The notes beneath the pieces were generated by a model. It made no database searches and was not told where the DNA came from. It saw only the letters and a program-made list of their open reading frames with translations. The translations under genes and the position numbers were made by a program. Below, piece after piece: positions 42,464 to 52,626 of a stretch of 64,000 bases of DNA (position 1 is the stretch's first letter; every line of letters begins with the position of its first letter). Source of the stretch: UBA7359 sp038142205 (GTDB lineage Bacteria; Pseudomonadota; Gammaproteobacteria; Eutrophobiales; Eutrophobiaceae); contig JAYQJO010000001.1 of assembly GCA_038142205.1 (NCBI GenBank), positions 2,170,001-2,234,000 on the forward strand, in the 5' to 3' direction.

Positions 42464-44092
42464 TTAACTCTCGGGTAAGGCAATTAACGCTGCCTCTAAT
42501 GCCTGTTCCCGAGTTTCATAATGGTCTGTCTTAGGAAGATGTTTGTCAGCTTCAAGAGCTTCCAAAACATTTGATACGGTATCGTTCATGCCGCACATAT
42601 AAACTTTGCGACCAGTATGTATTGCGCCCTCAGCAATCGTTTCGATAGCCAATGCTGCAGAAACGTCAAGCGATTGCATGCGCGTAAAATCCAGAATAAG
42701 AGCGTTTCCTTTTTCTAATATTGAACGTGCATGATGTCCCAAATCAGCAGCAGCACCAAAACTGAGTGGACCATTGAAATCAAAAACTGTGATGCGGTTT
42801 TGTGATTTTTCAAGTATTTCTAATTCCCGTTCAGAAGCAGTATGTAAAATTAAATCGGTTTGCTTTAGATGTTCGATTTGAATTTTTGCTATCTGCTTTA
42901 CAAAAGCAATAGAGGCAAGAACAACACCGACTGCAACGGCTGTAATAAGATCAACAAAAATGGTTAGGCCTAGCACAATAATCATTAAGGCTAGATCCCA
43001 ACTTGGTCCTTTATGAGAGTTTTTAATATAGTCCCAATCAATAATATCGAGGCCTACTTTAACCAGAATACCAGCAAGAACTGCATTCGGGATTACTGAA
43101 GCATAAGGGCCTAAACCAAGTACGATGGCAAGTAGAAATAGCGCATGCACCATCCCTGATATTCTGGTTTTACCGCCTGTTCTAATATTGACGACCGTAC
43201 GCATAGTGGCACCAGCACCGGGGGCTCCACCGAAAAGACCAGCAAAGGTATTACCTATACCTTGTCCAACCAATTCTTTATTTGAGTCATGCCGCGTACG
43301 CGTCATATTATCCGCCACCAACGATGTCAAAAGACTATCGATTGCACCAAGTAGTGCAAGCACAAAGGCGGCTTCGACAACAATAAAAAAAGACACAGTC
43401 GTGATCTCAGGCAGGTGGATCTGTGGAAGTCCGCTTGGTATATCTCCAAGAATAGGCAAATTACCAATAAATAAACTTATTATCGTTCCTATAATTAATG
43501 CCGCTAGGGGGCCGGGTAAAAACTTTCCTAGTTTTGGCGGCCATTTCAGTGCAATAAATAAAGTCAACGCTCCAAGAAAAAGAGTCATAACATTCATATC
43601 ACTGATGGCTGTTGGCGTATAAAATAAAGCATCAAGTGTCCCTGCTGGGGTTTCATGACCAAGTAGCGGACTTATTTGTAAAATAATAATAATCCCACCT
43701 ATACCACTCATAAAACCACTGATAACAGGATAAGGCACTAACCTTATATAATCGCCAAGCTTAAAAACGCCCATGACGATTTGAAAAATACCGGCCAGCA
43801 CAATTGCTGTAAAAATAAGTTCGACATTGCCATTCAAATCTGGATGAGCTGCGATACTGGCTACAAGCCCGGCAACAACGACAGTCATAGGACCTGTAGG
43901 ACCGGAGATTTGTGACTCTGTACCCCCAAAGAATGCTGCAAAAAACCCAACAAAAATTGCGCCGTATAGACCTGCTATTGGACCAAGCCCCGATGCGACT
44001 CCCATCGCAAGCGCAAGAGGAAGCGCCACGACACCTGCTGTTAGGCCTCCGTAGATATCGCCGCGAAGATTAGATGTATTTAATTTAATCAT
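42464..44092 (-). CDS. SulP family anion transporter with STAS domain
   Basis: 542 residues. About ten to twelve spans with SulP signatures (GLTAGVVALPLALAMGVASGLGP at the start, FFGGTESQISGPTGPMTVV) and a STAS domain at about 425-535 (ITVFDFNGPLSFGAAADLG; LDFTRMQSLDVSAALAI). SulP proteins carry sulfate, bicarbonate or dicarboxylates. The neighbouring carbonic anhydrase, about 100 bases upstream on the same strand, argues for bicarbonate. The ion cannot be proved from sequence. Confidence 0.9.
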   Translation of the reverse strand: MIKLNTSNLRGDIYGGLTAGVVALPLALAMGVASGLGPIAGLYGAIFVGFFAAFFGGTESQISGPTGPMTVVVAGLVASIAAHPDLNGNVELIFTAIVLAGIFQIVMGVFKLGDYIRLVPYPVISGFMSGIGGIIIILQISPLLGHETPAGTLDALFYTPTAISDMNVMTLFLGALTLFIALKWPPKLGKFLPGPLAALIIGTIISLFIGNLPILGDIPSGLPQIHLPEITTVSFFIVVEAAFVLALLGAIDSLLTSLVADNMTRTRHDSNKELVGQGIGNTFAGLFGGAPGAGATMRTVVNIRTGGKTRISGMVHALFLLAIVLGLGPYASVIPNAVLAGILVKVGLDIIDWDYIKNSHKGPSWDLALMIIVLGLTIFVDLITAVAVGVVLASIAFVKQIAKIQIEHLKQTDLILHTASERELEILEKSQNRITVFDFNGPLSFGAAADLGHHARSILEKGNALILDFTRMQSLDVSAALAIETIAEGAIHTGRKVYMCGMNDTVSNVLEALEADKHLPKTDHYETREQALEAALIALPES

Positions 44093-44195
44093 GTATAAAT
44101 TCCTATTGGATTATTCCACTCTAATTAAAAATTTTATGTTTTGTATTTATTTTAAAAGCTTATATAACATCAACTTTATAGCAATATAAAGATTA

Positions 44196-44819
44196 CTAAA
44201 TATCAAAGTTAACTTTTCCTGTTGATAGATCATGGTACCCACCGACTATTTTAACTTCTTTGTTGTCTATCATTTCTTTAATGATCGAACTTCTCGCCTG
44301 AATATCTTCTATAACTTTTTTCACATTAAGAATAGTTACTTTCTCAACAAATTCCGGATTTGCTGAGCTACGATCCTGTTCAACCGTTTTTTCATCATCT
44401 ACTGCCGGATTTATTTTTGTTAACAGTCCGGTTAAGTTACCTAATTCAACATGATCACATGCGCCTTTTACAGCTCCACATCCACTATGACCAAGAACAA
44501 CAATGACTTTTGAACCGGCAGCTTTACAACCAAACTCCATGCTACCAAGAATATCCTCATTGAGGATGTTTCCTGCGATACGAACATTAAATGCATCGCC
44601 AAAACCCAAATCGAAAATATGTTCAGATGAAGTTCTTGAATCAATACAGCTTAAAATAACAGCAAACGGGTGTTGCCCACCTGATGTTTCTTTTGCCTGA
44701 TCTAATAAATTACGATTTACCGTTGAATTACTGGCAAAACGTTCATTGCCCTCTTTTAGTAAATTAAAAGCCTCATCAGGTGTTATGTTGTCCTGCATTT
44801 CTTTAGTAAATGTTTTCAT
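44196..44819 (-). CDS. Beta-class carbonic anhydrase
   Basis: 207 residues. Zinc ligands Cys58, His111 and Cys114 and the catalytic Asp60-Arg62 dyad (SCIDSRTS; GHSGCGAVKGA) are all present. It interconverts CO2 and bicarbonate. There is no signal peptide, so it is cytoplasmic. It precedes the SulP gene on the same strand (about 100-base spacer, likely one message), suggesting that the pair brings in and converts inorganic carbon. Confidence 0.93.
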   Translation of the reverse strand: MKTFTKEMQDNITPDEAFNLLKEGNERFASNSTVNRNLLDQAKETSGGQHPFAVILSCIDSRTSSEHIFDLGFGDAFNVRIAGNILNEDILGSMEFGCKAAGSKVIVVLGHSGCGAVKGACDHVELGNLTGLLTKINPAVDDEKTVEQDRSSANPEFVEKVTILNVKKVIEDIQARSSIIKEMIDNKEVKIVGGYHDLSTGKVNFDI

Positions 44820-44987
44820 CTAATTCCTGACCCCAATTAAATTAATTAATCCAATACTTGTATAAGTAGTCTGCGTTTCTTTATTCATGAACTTTATTGA
44901 TTTTAATATATAGATAAAGTTTTTTATATAATCTGTTATTTGTGATAGGATTTTCCTTTCATAGCTGCATATAGAAGTCTATAATTT

Positions 44988-45932
44988 ATGCAAATGACAG
45001 ATTTAAATATCTCACTAAAACAACTCAGGTACTACCTTGTAGCGGCAAGGCATAAAAGCTTACGTCAAGCCTGTAGGGAATTAAAAATATCTCAACCCTC
45101 TCTCAGTGCACAGTTAAAAGAGCTGGAGAAGTCACTCGGTGTTAATTTATTCGAACGAAATAGAGGTGGTGTTTTATTAACACCAATAGGCAGAGAATTA
45201 ACCAGTAAGGCACAGAGTACAGTCAATGCTGCTAAATCAATAATTGATACAGCAAATTTCGTTTCAAATGGCCCATCAGGAACTTTTCGACTTGGTACCA
45301 GCCCCTCGCTAGGCCCCTATAGTTTGCCAAACGTATTGCCAGAAATTCATGAAAAATATAGTGGCGTAAAGTTTTATGTCCGTGAAGAAGTACCTACTTT
45401 ACTATATGAAGGCTTAATAACTGGAAAGTATGATTTAATATTAACCACTTTACCTATTCAACTTCACTCAATAACAGTATCACCTTTATATAGAGAGCCC
45501 ATTTATTTGGTTATCAATACCGAGCATTATTTAGCAAAAAATAAAACCATTACCACGGAACAGTTAGCAGGCTTAGAAGTTCTGACAATTGAAGAGCACC
45601 ATCTTTTTTTTGCACAAGTAGAAGCATTATGTAAAAAGTTTAATGCTAAATTACTTAGAGACTACGAAGGAACAAGTCTTGACTCTATTAGACAAATGGT
45701 CCAGATGGGTATGGGAGCCGCTTTTCTACCTGCATTATATGTACGATCAGAAATAACGGATAAAAATAAATTAAAAGTATTTAAAGTAGAAGGGGAGTCA
45801 ATTTATCGCGACAATATATTATGTTGGCGCGACACATCTCCACTAAAATCTTTTTACAAAAACTTGAGTTCATTCTTAAAAAAAGCACTTTTAAAAGAGT
45901 ATAAAACAGATATCACTCTTCTTCCTTCATAA
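44988..45932 (+). CDS. LysR-type transcriptional regulator
   Basis: 314 residues. The N-terminal winged helix reads LKQLRYYLVAARHKSLRQACRELKISQPSLSAQLKELEKSLGV (helix-turn-helix about 20-45), then the effector domain from about 95 (GTFRLGTSPSLGPYSLPNVLPEI). It is divergent from the carbonic anhydrase gene (168-base gap), the usual location of a regulator of its neighbours. The effector is unknown; CbbR-like or CysB-like roles are possible. Confidence 0.9.
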   Translation: MQMTDLNISLKQLRYYLVAARHKSLRQACRELKISQPSLSAQLKELEKSLGVNLFERNRGGVLLTPIGRELTSKAQSTVNAAKSIIDTANFVSNGPSGTFRLGTSPSLGPYSLPNVLPEIHEKYSGVKFYVREEVPTLLYEGLITGKYDLILTTLPIQLHSITVSPLYREPIYLVINTEHYLAKNKTITTEQLAGLEVLTIEEHHLFFAQVEALCKKFNAKLLRDYEGTSLDSIRQMVQMGMGAAFLPALYVRSEITDKNKLKVFKVEGESIYRDNILCWRDTSPLKSFYKNLSSFLKKALLKEYKTDITLLPS

Positions 45933-46214
45933 GGTTTGATCGCTCTCCTAAAAATTTATTTCTTTCTTAAAACTACACCTAAACGAGGCTTTTATACAAA
46001 AGATGTATTAATGCCGCTAAAATTTAGGAATCTAAAGTGACGCCTGTTAACTAAGCCAAGTTGTTATGAAAAAATAACAACCATTATTATTCATTCAAAT
46101 AAATGAGAATTTTTTCTCATAAAATTACCCTTTTGAAAGAATTGTTAAAACATTGTTGTATAGCTAGGATGACTTTTCATTTTAAACGGAAAAAAATTAT
46201 AAGGAGATAATCTT

Positions 46215-46481
46215 ATGAAGCTAATTCATTCAATCATCCTAACTTTACTTCTAGCGTTACCTGTTATTAGTTTTAGTGCTGACACAATTAATATCAATAC
46301 TGCTGACAAAGAAACCTTAATGTCTGTTATTAAAGGTGTTGGCGAAAAGAAAGCGGAAGCGATTATTATTTACCGTGAAGAAAATGGTGAATTTAAAACG
46401 GTTGATGAACTGGCCAATGTCAAAGGAATCGGTCAAGGCATCGTCGAGAAACATAAAGAGCAACTTGCTGTTTCCGATTAA
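46215..46481 (+). CDS. ComEA-like helix-hairpin-helix DNA-binding protein
   Basis: 88 residues: signal peptide (MKLIHSIILTLLLALPVISFSA), then two HhH motifs, IKGVGEKKAEAI and VKGIGQGIVEK, in ININTADKETLMSVIKGVGE. Small exported ComEA-type proteins bind DNA in natural uptake, though many are orphans. AAGGAG precedes the ATG. It is followed by a terminator, so it is a single-gene unit. A broken relative lies at 41172. Confidence 0.9.
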   Translation: MKLIHSIILTLLLALPVISFSADTININTADKETLMSVIKGVGEKKAEAIIIYREENGEFKTVDELANVKGIGQGIVEKHKEQLAVSD

Positions 46482-46506
46482 TACCTCTTCTCATCTTGAT
46501 GTGATT

Positions 46507-46530
46507 AAAGGCCTCTTCGGAGGTCTTTGT
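46507..46530 (+). terminator. Terminator after the ComEA-like gene
   Basis: AAAGGCCTC-TTCG-GAGGTCTTT (46507-46528) is a nine-base stem with one G-T pair and a UUCG loop, then TTTGTCATTT. It lies 26 bases after the stop and before leuS. Confidence 0.8.
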
Positions 46531-46614
46531 CATTTCCACCCATAGAGATAATCTTTTCCAAGACCCCTTGCTGCTGTATGCTTGCTGCATTTTTAAATTA
46601 CGACAATAACCAGC

Positions 46615-49068
46615 ATGGATAATGAATATAACCCGGGACAAATTGAGTCCGAGGTACAGAAAAAATGGGAAGACACTAATGCCTTCCACGTAACTGAAGA
46701 TCCGAATAAAGAAAAATTTTATTGCCTTTCAATGTTTCCCTATCCCAGTGGAAAACTGCACATGGGCCATGTTCGAAATTATGCTATCGGCGATGTCATC
46801 AGTCGCTATCAGCGTATGCAAGGTAAAAATGTATTACAACCGATGGGCTGGGATGCGTTTGGTTTGCCTGCTGAAGGTGCGGCAATAAAAAATAATGTGC
46901 CTCCTGCAAAATGGACTTATGAAAACATTGACTACATGCGTGGGCAATTAAAGCGTCTTGGTTTTGCCTATGACTGGGATCGCGAACTGGCCACCTGTAG
47001 CCCTGACTATTACCGCTGGGAACAATGGTTCTTCACCAAACTGCATGAAAAAGGCCTCGTTTATAAAAAAACCTCTGTTGTTAACTGGGATCCAGTTGAT
47101 CAAACTGTTTTAGCGAATGAACAGGTCATTGATGGCAAAGGTTGGCGTTCAGGTGCAACTGTCGAAAAACGTGAAATTCCACAATGGTTTTTAAGAATCA
47201 CCGATTATGCTGATGAGTTATTAAACGATCTGGAAAAGCTTCCCGGTTGGCCTGATGCCGTGCGTACTATGCAGGCGAATTGGATCGGCCGCTCTGAAGG
47301 AGTAGAAGTTGAGTTTAAAATTGAAGATAGTGATGAAAAACTACGCATCTATACAACGCGACCGGACACCATCATGGGTATTACCTATATGGCTGTCGCA
47401 GCAGAACATCCTTTGGCATTAGCCGCCTCTGAAAACAATGCGAACCTACGTATCTTTATAGATGAATGTAAAAGTGGTGGCACCAGTGAAGTTGAAATGG
47501 AAACCATGGAAAAGAAAGGTATGCCGCTCGACATCAATGTTGTTCACCCGATTACGGGTGAATTGATTCCATTATGGGTATCAAACTTCGTCTTAATGGG
47601 TTACGGCACAGGTGCAGTTATGTCTGTTCCAGCACATGATCAACGTGACTGGGAGTTTGCGCATAAATACGATATTCCTATTAAACAAGTTATCGCACCT
47701 AAAGATGGCGGTGCACATGATTTAGCAGAATCGGCCTATACAGAGAAAGGTAAATTAATAAACTCGGCCCAGTTTGATAATATGACATCGCAACAAGCGT
47801 TTAATGCAATAGCTGATTTTTTTGAACAGAATGATTGTGGTAACCGTAAAGTAAATTATCGTTTACGCGATTGGGGTATTTCTCGGCAACGTTACTGGGG
47901 TTGCCCGATTCCGGTTATTAATACCAAAGACGGTAATGCTGTCGCTGTACCCGAAGATCAATTACCGGTTGTGCTGCCGGAAGATATAGAGTTTGAAGGT
48001 ATTAGCTCGCCGATTAAGTCTATGCCGGAATTTATTAATGTCGACGCACCGGATGGTAGCGGTCCGGCAGAAAGAGAAACCGATACCTTTGATACTTTCT
48101 TTGAGTCTTCCTGGTATTTTGCTCGTTATTGTTGCCCGGATAATGAAGAAGCCATGTTGGATGAACGCGCTAATTACTGGCTGCCAGTTGATCAGTATGT
48201 TGGTGGTATTGAACATGCAATTCTGCACTTACTTTATGCACGCTTCTTTCATAAGTTAATGCGTGACTTAGGTTTATTAACAAGCGATGAACCTTTTGCC
48301 AATCTGCTGACACAGGGCATGGTATTAAAAGACGGTTCAAAAATGTCCAAGTCAAAAGGGAATACCGTCGACCCACAAGGCTTAATTGAAAAGCACGGCG
48401 CAGACACCGTTCGTTTATTCATGATGTTCGCTTCACCACCGGAACAAAGTCTGGAATGGTCAGATGCAGGGGTTGATGGTGCATCACGTTTTCTTAAACG
48501 TTTGTGGAAACTTGCCAGTACACATGTTAATGAAGGCAAAGCAACTAAACTAGATAAAACATCATTAACTGACGCACAACGTGAATTACGCCGTAAGATT
48601 CATTTAACCATTGATAAGGTTAATGATGATATTGGTCGGCGTTATACTTTCAATACTGCTATTGCTGCCGTCATGGAAATGATGAATGCCTTGTCAAAAG
48701 CTAATATCGAAAGTGAAAATGATCATGCCATTATGCATGAAGGTATAGAAACAGCGACCTTATTATTATCACCGATTGTCCCTCATATCACTGATGCTAT
48801 TTGGGCTGCTCTTGGACACGAAGAAGAATTAATCAACGCCATATGGCCGAAGTCCGATCCGGAAGCGCTTGAACAAAGTGAAATTAAAATAGTGATTCAG
48901 GTCAATGGTAAACTTAGCAGCAATATCACGGTAGATAAAAATGCAGATAAGGAACAAATTGAAGCCTTGGCGCTGGAAGATGAAAAAGTAAAACGGAAAA
49001 TAGAGGGGAAAACCGTACGCAAAATCATCGTTATTCCAGGACGCTTAGTGAACATCGTAGCGTCATAA
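46615..49068 (+). CDS. leuS: Leucyl-tRNA synthetase
   Basis: 817 residues, slightly shorter than E. coli LeuS (860). The HIGH-type motif is PYPSGKLHMGHVRNY and the KMSKS loop is DGSKMSKSKGNTVDP. The CP1 editing domain sits between them (about 220-415, with GTGAVMSVPAHDQRDWEFA). It charges tRNA-Leu. ATG at 46615 follows a comEA-gene terminator; no T-box is seen. It leads a group of closely spaced genes running to rlmH. Confidence 0.97.
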   Translation: MDNEYNPGQIESEVQKKWEDTNAFHVTEDPNKEKFYCLSMFPYPSGKLHMGHVRNYAIGDVISRYQRMQGKNVLQPMGWDAFGLPAEGAAIKNNVPPAKWTYENIDYMRGQLKRLGFAYDWDRELATCSPDYYRWEQWFFTKLHEKGLVYKKTSVVNWDPVDQTVLANEQVIDGKGWRSGATVEKREIPQWFLRITDYADELLNDLEKLPGWPDAVRTMQANWIGRSEGVEVEFKIEDSDEKLRIYTTRPDTIMGITYMAVAAEHPLALAASENNANLRIFIDECKSGGTSEVEMETMEKKGMPLDINVVHPITGELIPLWVSNFVLMGYGTGAVMSVPAHDQRDWEFAHKYDIPIKQVIAPKDGGAHDLAESAYTEKGKLINSAQFDNMTSQQAFNAIADFFEQNDCGNRKVNYRLRDWGISRQRYWGCPIPVINTKDGNAVAVPEDQLPVVLPEDIEFEGISSPIKSMPEFINVDAPDGSGPAERETDTFDTFFESSWYFARYCCPDNEEAMLDERANYWLPVDQYVGGIEHAILHLLYARFFHKLMRDLGLLTSDEPFANLLTQGMVLKDGSKMSKSKGNTVDPQGLIEKHGADTVRLFMMFASPPEQSLEWSDAGVDGASRFLKRLWKLASTHVNEGKATKLDKTSLTDAQRELRRKIHLTIDKVNDDIGRRYTFNTAIAAVMEMMNALSKANIESENDHAIMHEGIETATLLLSPIVPHITDAIWAALGHEEELINAIWPKSDPEALEQSEIKIVIQVNGKLSSNITVDKNADKEQIEALALEDEKVKRKIEGKTVRKIIVIPGRLVNIVAS

Positions 49069-49112
49069 GGTAGAATTATCAGCTAAAATACAAACCGCTT
49101 GAGGACTTTGAG

Positions 49113-49604
49113 ATGAAAATGCGTATATTAATGATATGCCTGCTACTGTTAACCAGTGCATGCGGCTTTCACTTACGTGGTTCTCAAACGACAAATTTTA
49201 ATATTGACAATATTTATATCCATTCTTCATCTGCAGCAAAACTCGCAGCCGAAGTAAAGTCACAATTAACGAGTTCCGGCTCATCTGTTGCGGCATCAGC
49301 AGAAGCAGCAAAATATATTCTTGTATTAAAAGAAGAAAATTTTGAAAGATCATTATTAAGCGTTAATGCAGCAACCGGTAAAGTCGAGGAATTCCAGATT
49401 CTGTATACAGCAAAAATGGATGTTAGCCATAGCGATGGAAAACTTATTGCTGAAGATAGCCGAATCAGCGCATCACGTGATTTCACCTTTGACGAAAATG
49501 CAGTCTTGGGTAAGTTTTCTGAAGAAGAACTGTTGCAGGAAGATATTGTTAGTCGAGCAGCCAGTCAGGTACTTAGACGCTTACAGGCATTAACGACAAA
49601 ATAA
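49113..49604 (+). CDS. lptE: LPS-assembly lipoprotein LptE
   Basis: 163 residues. Lipoprotein signal with lipobox LLTSACG (Cys17 lipidated), followed by GFHLRGSQTTNFNIDNIYIHSS and ...EEELLQEDIVSRAASQVLRRL, the standard LptE profile. It plugs LptD and sorts LPS at the outer membrane. It lies 44 bases after leuS and 14 before holA, the conserved leuS-lptE-holA order. Confidence 0.94.
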   Translation: MKMRILMICLLLLTSACGFHLRGSQTTNFNIDNIYIHSSSAAKLAAEVKSQLTSSGSSVAASAEAAKYILVLKEENFERSLLSVNAATGKVEEFQILYTAKMDVSHSDGKLIAEDSRISASRDFTFDENAVLGKFSEEELLQEDIVSRAASQVLRRLQALTTK

Positions 49605-49618
49605 TACTACGTTAGCAA

Positions 49619-50650
49619 ATGCGCTTACGCTCTGATCAGTTAAATAATCATTTACAAAAATCCAGCCTCGCTCCCATTTATTTTGTCAGTGGTGACGAGC
49701 CATTACAAAAACTGGAATGCGTTGATCAATTACGCATGAGCGCACGCGCACAAGGCTATGATGAACGCCTTGTTTTTAATGTTGATAAGTCTTTTGACTG
49801 GAATTCCATTAATGATGCATCAGCAAACTTATCCTTATTTGCCAGTCGACGTATTATTGAATTACGCATGAACTCACCCAAGCCGGGTAAAGAAGGCGGC
49901 AAGGTATTGCTCGAGTATACGCAGCAATTAAACGAAGATAACCTATTGATTATCAGTTCAGATAAACTTGATAAAAGCGCACAAAATAATAAGTGGGTAA
50001 AAGCCATTGAAAAAGTCGGTGTACTCATTCAAGTTTGGCCAGTCAGTCCAGCACAACTTCCTGGCTGGATACAAAACAGACTGCAATCAAAACAAAAACG
50101 TATTACGCTAGATGCTGCGCGTTTAGTTGCGCTTCGAGTTGAAGGAAACTTGTTAGCTGCACAGCAGGAAATCGATAAACTTATTTTATTAATCGAGAAA
50201 GATGATATCGACACAGAAGATGTCATCGCTGCTGTTGCAGACAGTTCGCGTTACGATGTGTTTGATTTAATCGACAGTGCCTTTCTGGGTAATACGAATA
50301 GAACCTTACACATGTTGCAAGGTTTAAGAAATGAAGGAACAGAACCCATGGCATTGTTCGGCGCGTGGATGTGGGAGTTCAGGCGTTTATGTTCAATCGC
50401 TCATCAATATGAATCCGGAGCGAACCTTGAAAGTCTATTCAAGTCATACCGAATCTGGGATCAAAAGAAACGCTCAATGAATGCGGTTTTACAGCGTCAC
50501 TCAGGCCAATCTTTTGATAAACTATTAAGGTTCTGCGCGACAATAGACAGAACATTAAAAAGTAGCCGGCGAGAACAGGCCTGGGATCAATTTAATACAT
50601 TGCTATTGGCAATCGCTGGCGTTAATACAACAAAACTACAACTATCATAA
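49619..50650 (+). CDS. holA: DNA polymerase III delta subunit
   Basis: 343 residues. The N-terminal ATPase-like domain (PIYFVSGDEPLQKLECVDQLR) lacks functional Walker residues as in all HolA proteins. The collar domain (about 205-330) contains SRYDVFDLIDSAFLGNTNRTLHML and EFRRLCSIAHQY. It opens the beta clamp within the clamp loader. ATG is 14 bases after lptE and the protein is 8 bases from proA. Length fits (343 in E. coli). Confidence 0.95.
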   Translation: MRLRSDQLNNHLQKSSLAPIYFVSGDEPLQKLECVDQLRMSARAQGYDERLVFNVDKSFDWNSINDASANLSLFASRRIIELRMNSPKPGKEGGKVLLEYTQQLNEDNLLIISSDKLDKSAQNNKWVKAIEKVGVLIQVWPVSPAQLPGWIQNRLQSKQKRITLDAARLVALRVEGNLLAAQQEIDKLILLIEKDDIDTEDVIAAVADSSRYDVFDLIDSAFLGNTNRTLHMLQGLRNEGTEPMALFGAWMWEFRRLCSIAHQYESGANLESLFKSYRIWDQKKRSMNAVLQRHSGQSFDKLLRFCATIDRTLKSSRREQAWDQFNTLLLAIAGVNTTKLQLS

Positions 50651-50658
50651 AAGAGCTT

Positions 50659-51915
50659 ATGAACATTAAACAATACATGCTGGATTTAGGCCAACGCGCC
50701 AGAGCTTCCGCTGGTTTAATGGCGCGCGCAACAACTGCGCAAAAAAATAATGCGCTCAATGCCATTGCAGAAAATATTATTAAACACCGTGGTGCTTTAG
50801 CTAAAGCGAATGAAGAAGATTTAAAAGCCGCTAAAGAAAAACAGCTTGAGTCAGCTTTGGTTGATCGACTGGAACTGACTGATGCACGTATCGACTCAAT
50901 GGTTGAAGGATTGCATCAAATTGCCAGCTTAAGCGACCCCATTGGCACAATAACCGATCTTGCGCTACGGCCTAGCGGCATCCAGGTTGGTAACATGCGT
51001 GTGCCATTAGGCGTTGTCGGAATTATTTATGAATCCAGACCTAATGTAACGGCTGATGCTGCTGCGCTTTGTATAAAGTCAGGTAATGCGACAATCCTGC
51101 GTGGTGGCTCAGAAGCATTAAATTCAAATCAAGCTATAGCAAAATGTATAAACATTGGCATGGTTGAAGCAGACTTGCCACAAGAAGCCGTACAAGTTAT
51201 CTCCACAGTAGATCGTGCTGCTGTCGGTGAATTACTAGCAATGTCTGAATATGTCGATGTTATTATTCCTCGCGGCGGCAAAAGTTTAATTGAACGCATC
51301 AGTAATGAAGCACGTATGCCAGTAATAAAACACCTTGATGGTATTTGTCATGTTTATATTGATGGTGATACTGATATTGATAAAGCGGTGAAAATTGCTT
51401 TTAACGCAAAAACACATCGCTATGGTGTTTGTAATGCGATGGAATCTTTACTGATTGCAAAATCAGTTGCAAAAGAAGTATTAGATAAACTTGCTCCTAT
51501 GTATAAAGAAGCAGGCGTTGAAATTCGCGGTTGCAAAGAATCAGCAAAGCTTATTGACGGTATTAAAGTAGCAACGGATGAGGATTATGCAACGGAATAT
51601 CTCGCACCAATATTATCATTAAAAATTGTTGCCGATGTTGATGAAGCAATACAACACATCAATCAATACAGCTCGCAACATACTGATGCGATTGTGACTG
51701 AAAACTACACAACATCACGTCGGTTTTTACGTGAAGTTGATTCAAGCTCAGTCATGGTGAATGCCTCAACACGTTTCGCTGATGGTTTTGAATACGGCCT
51801 TGGTGCTGAAATTGGCATCAGTACTGATAAGTTTCATGCACGCGGCCCTGTTGGTCTTGAAGGTTTAACATCAAAAAAATACATTGTCCTAGGTGATGGG
51901 CATATCCGTAGCTAA
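50659..51915 (+). CDS. proA: Gamma-glutamyl phosphate reductase
   Basis: 418 residues, the same as E. coli ProA. The NAD(P)H-dependent reductase has MRVPLGVVGIIYESRPNVTADAAALCIKSGN, the catalytic Cys segment HRYGVCNAMESLLI and ASTRFADGFEYGLGAEIGIST. It catalyses the second step of proline synthesis. proB is not adjacent. Start ATG follows GAGCTT and lies 8 bases after holA. Confidence 0.97.
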   Translation: MNIKQYMLDLGQRARASAGLMARATTAQKNNALNAIAENIIKHRGALAKANEEDLKAAKEKQLESALVDRLELTDARIDSMVEGLHQIASLSDPIGTITDLALRPSGIQVGNMRVPLGVVGIIYESRPNVTADAAALCIKSGNATILRGGSEALNSNQAIAKCINIGMVEADLPQEAVQVISTVDRAAVGELLAMSEYVDVIIPRGGKSLIERISNEARMPVIKHLDGICHVYIDGDTDIDKAVKIAFNAKTHRYGVCNAMESLLIAKSVAKEVLDKLAPMYKEAGVEIRGCKESAKLIDGIKVATDEDYATEYLAPILSLKIVADVDEAIQHINQYSSQHTDAIVTENYTTSRRFLREVDSSSVMVNASTRFADGFEYGLGAEIGISTDKFHARGPVGLEGLTSKKYIVLGDGHIRS

Positions 51916-51981
51916 TCAATTCAATTTGATTATTACAAAGTCTCTTACCATACTTAGTTTAATGTTAGCTACTTTTGAAAA

Positions 51982-52626
51982 ATGAGGTCGATTGGAATCC
52001 TTGGCGGTACTTTCGACCCGATACACAATGCACACCTTCTGCTCGCGCGCGAAGCATTGCAACAACTTAAACTTGATCAAATACGTTTTATTCCGGTTAA
52101 TATCCCGCCTCATCGAGACAAACCCATTGCAACGCCAATACACAGGAAGCAAATGATTGAATTTGCAATAGCAGAAGAAGCAACGTTTCATCTTGATTGT
52201 CGTGAACTGGATTGTGAAAAAACGTCTTACAGCATCAATACACTTAAATCTCTTCGTCAGGAGTTTACCGAGGACTCTTTGAGTTTAATTGTTGGACAAG
52301 ATGCATTTAACAAGATTGATAGCTGGAAAGATTGGCTAGAACTATTAGACTACGCGCATATTGTCGTTGCAAACAGGCCTAATGAATCATCAAATGATAT
52401 TTCAACAGAATTACGACGCTGGATAGAAAAGAATAAGACAAAAGATAAAGCCGAGATAATAGACAAAGCAACAGGGCATATTTATTTTATAGAAATACCT
52501 GAACTTGATATTTCTTCAAGCATGATTCGTCAAAAGATTAAGCAGCAAAAACCTGTTAACGATTTATTACCTGTAACAAACCAACAATATATAAATAAGA
52601 ATAAACTTTACCTGGATACTGCATGA
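51982..52626 (+). CDS. nadD: Nicotinate-nucleotide adenylyltransferase
   Basis: 214 residues. GGTFDPIHNAHLLLAREAL carries the HxGH-type nucleotide-binding motif and SSSMIRQKI the C-terminal ISSTxIR site. It turns NaMN and ATP into NaAD in NAD synthesis. A weak ribosome site precedes ATG. Its last four bases overlap the rsfS start, so the two genes are translationally coupled. Confidence 0.96.
   Translation: MRSIGILGGTFDPIHNAHLLLAREALQQLKLDQIRFIPVNIPPHRDKPIATPIHRKQMIEFAIAEEATFHLDCRELDCEKTSYSINTLKSLRQEFTEDSLSLIVGQDAFNKIDSWKDWLELLDYAHIVVANRPNESSNDISTELRRWIEKNKTKDKAEIIDKATGHIYFIEIPELDISSSMIRQKIKQQKPVNDLLPVTNQQYINKNKLYLDTA

Noticed and set aside
46103..46120. ATGAGAATTTTTTCTCAT palindrome in the gap after lysR
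   Set aside because: AT-rich, no T run and 170 bases after the stop, so no firm terminator or operator call.
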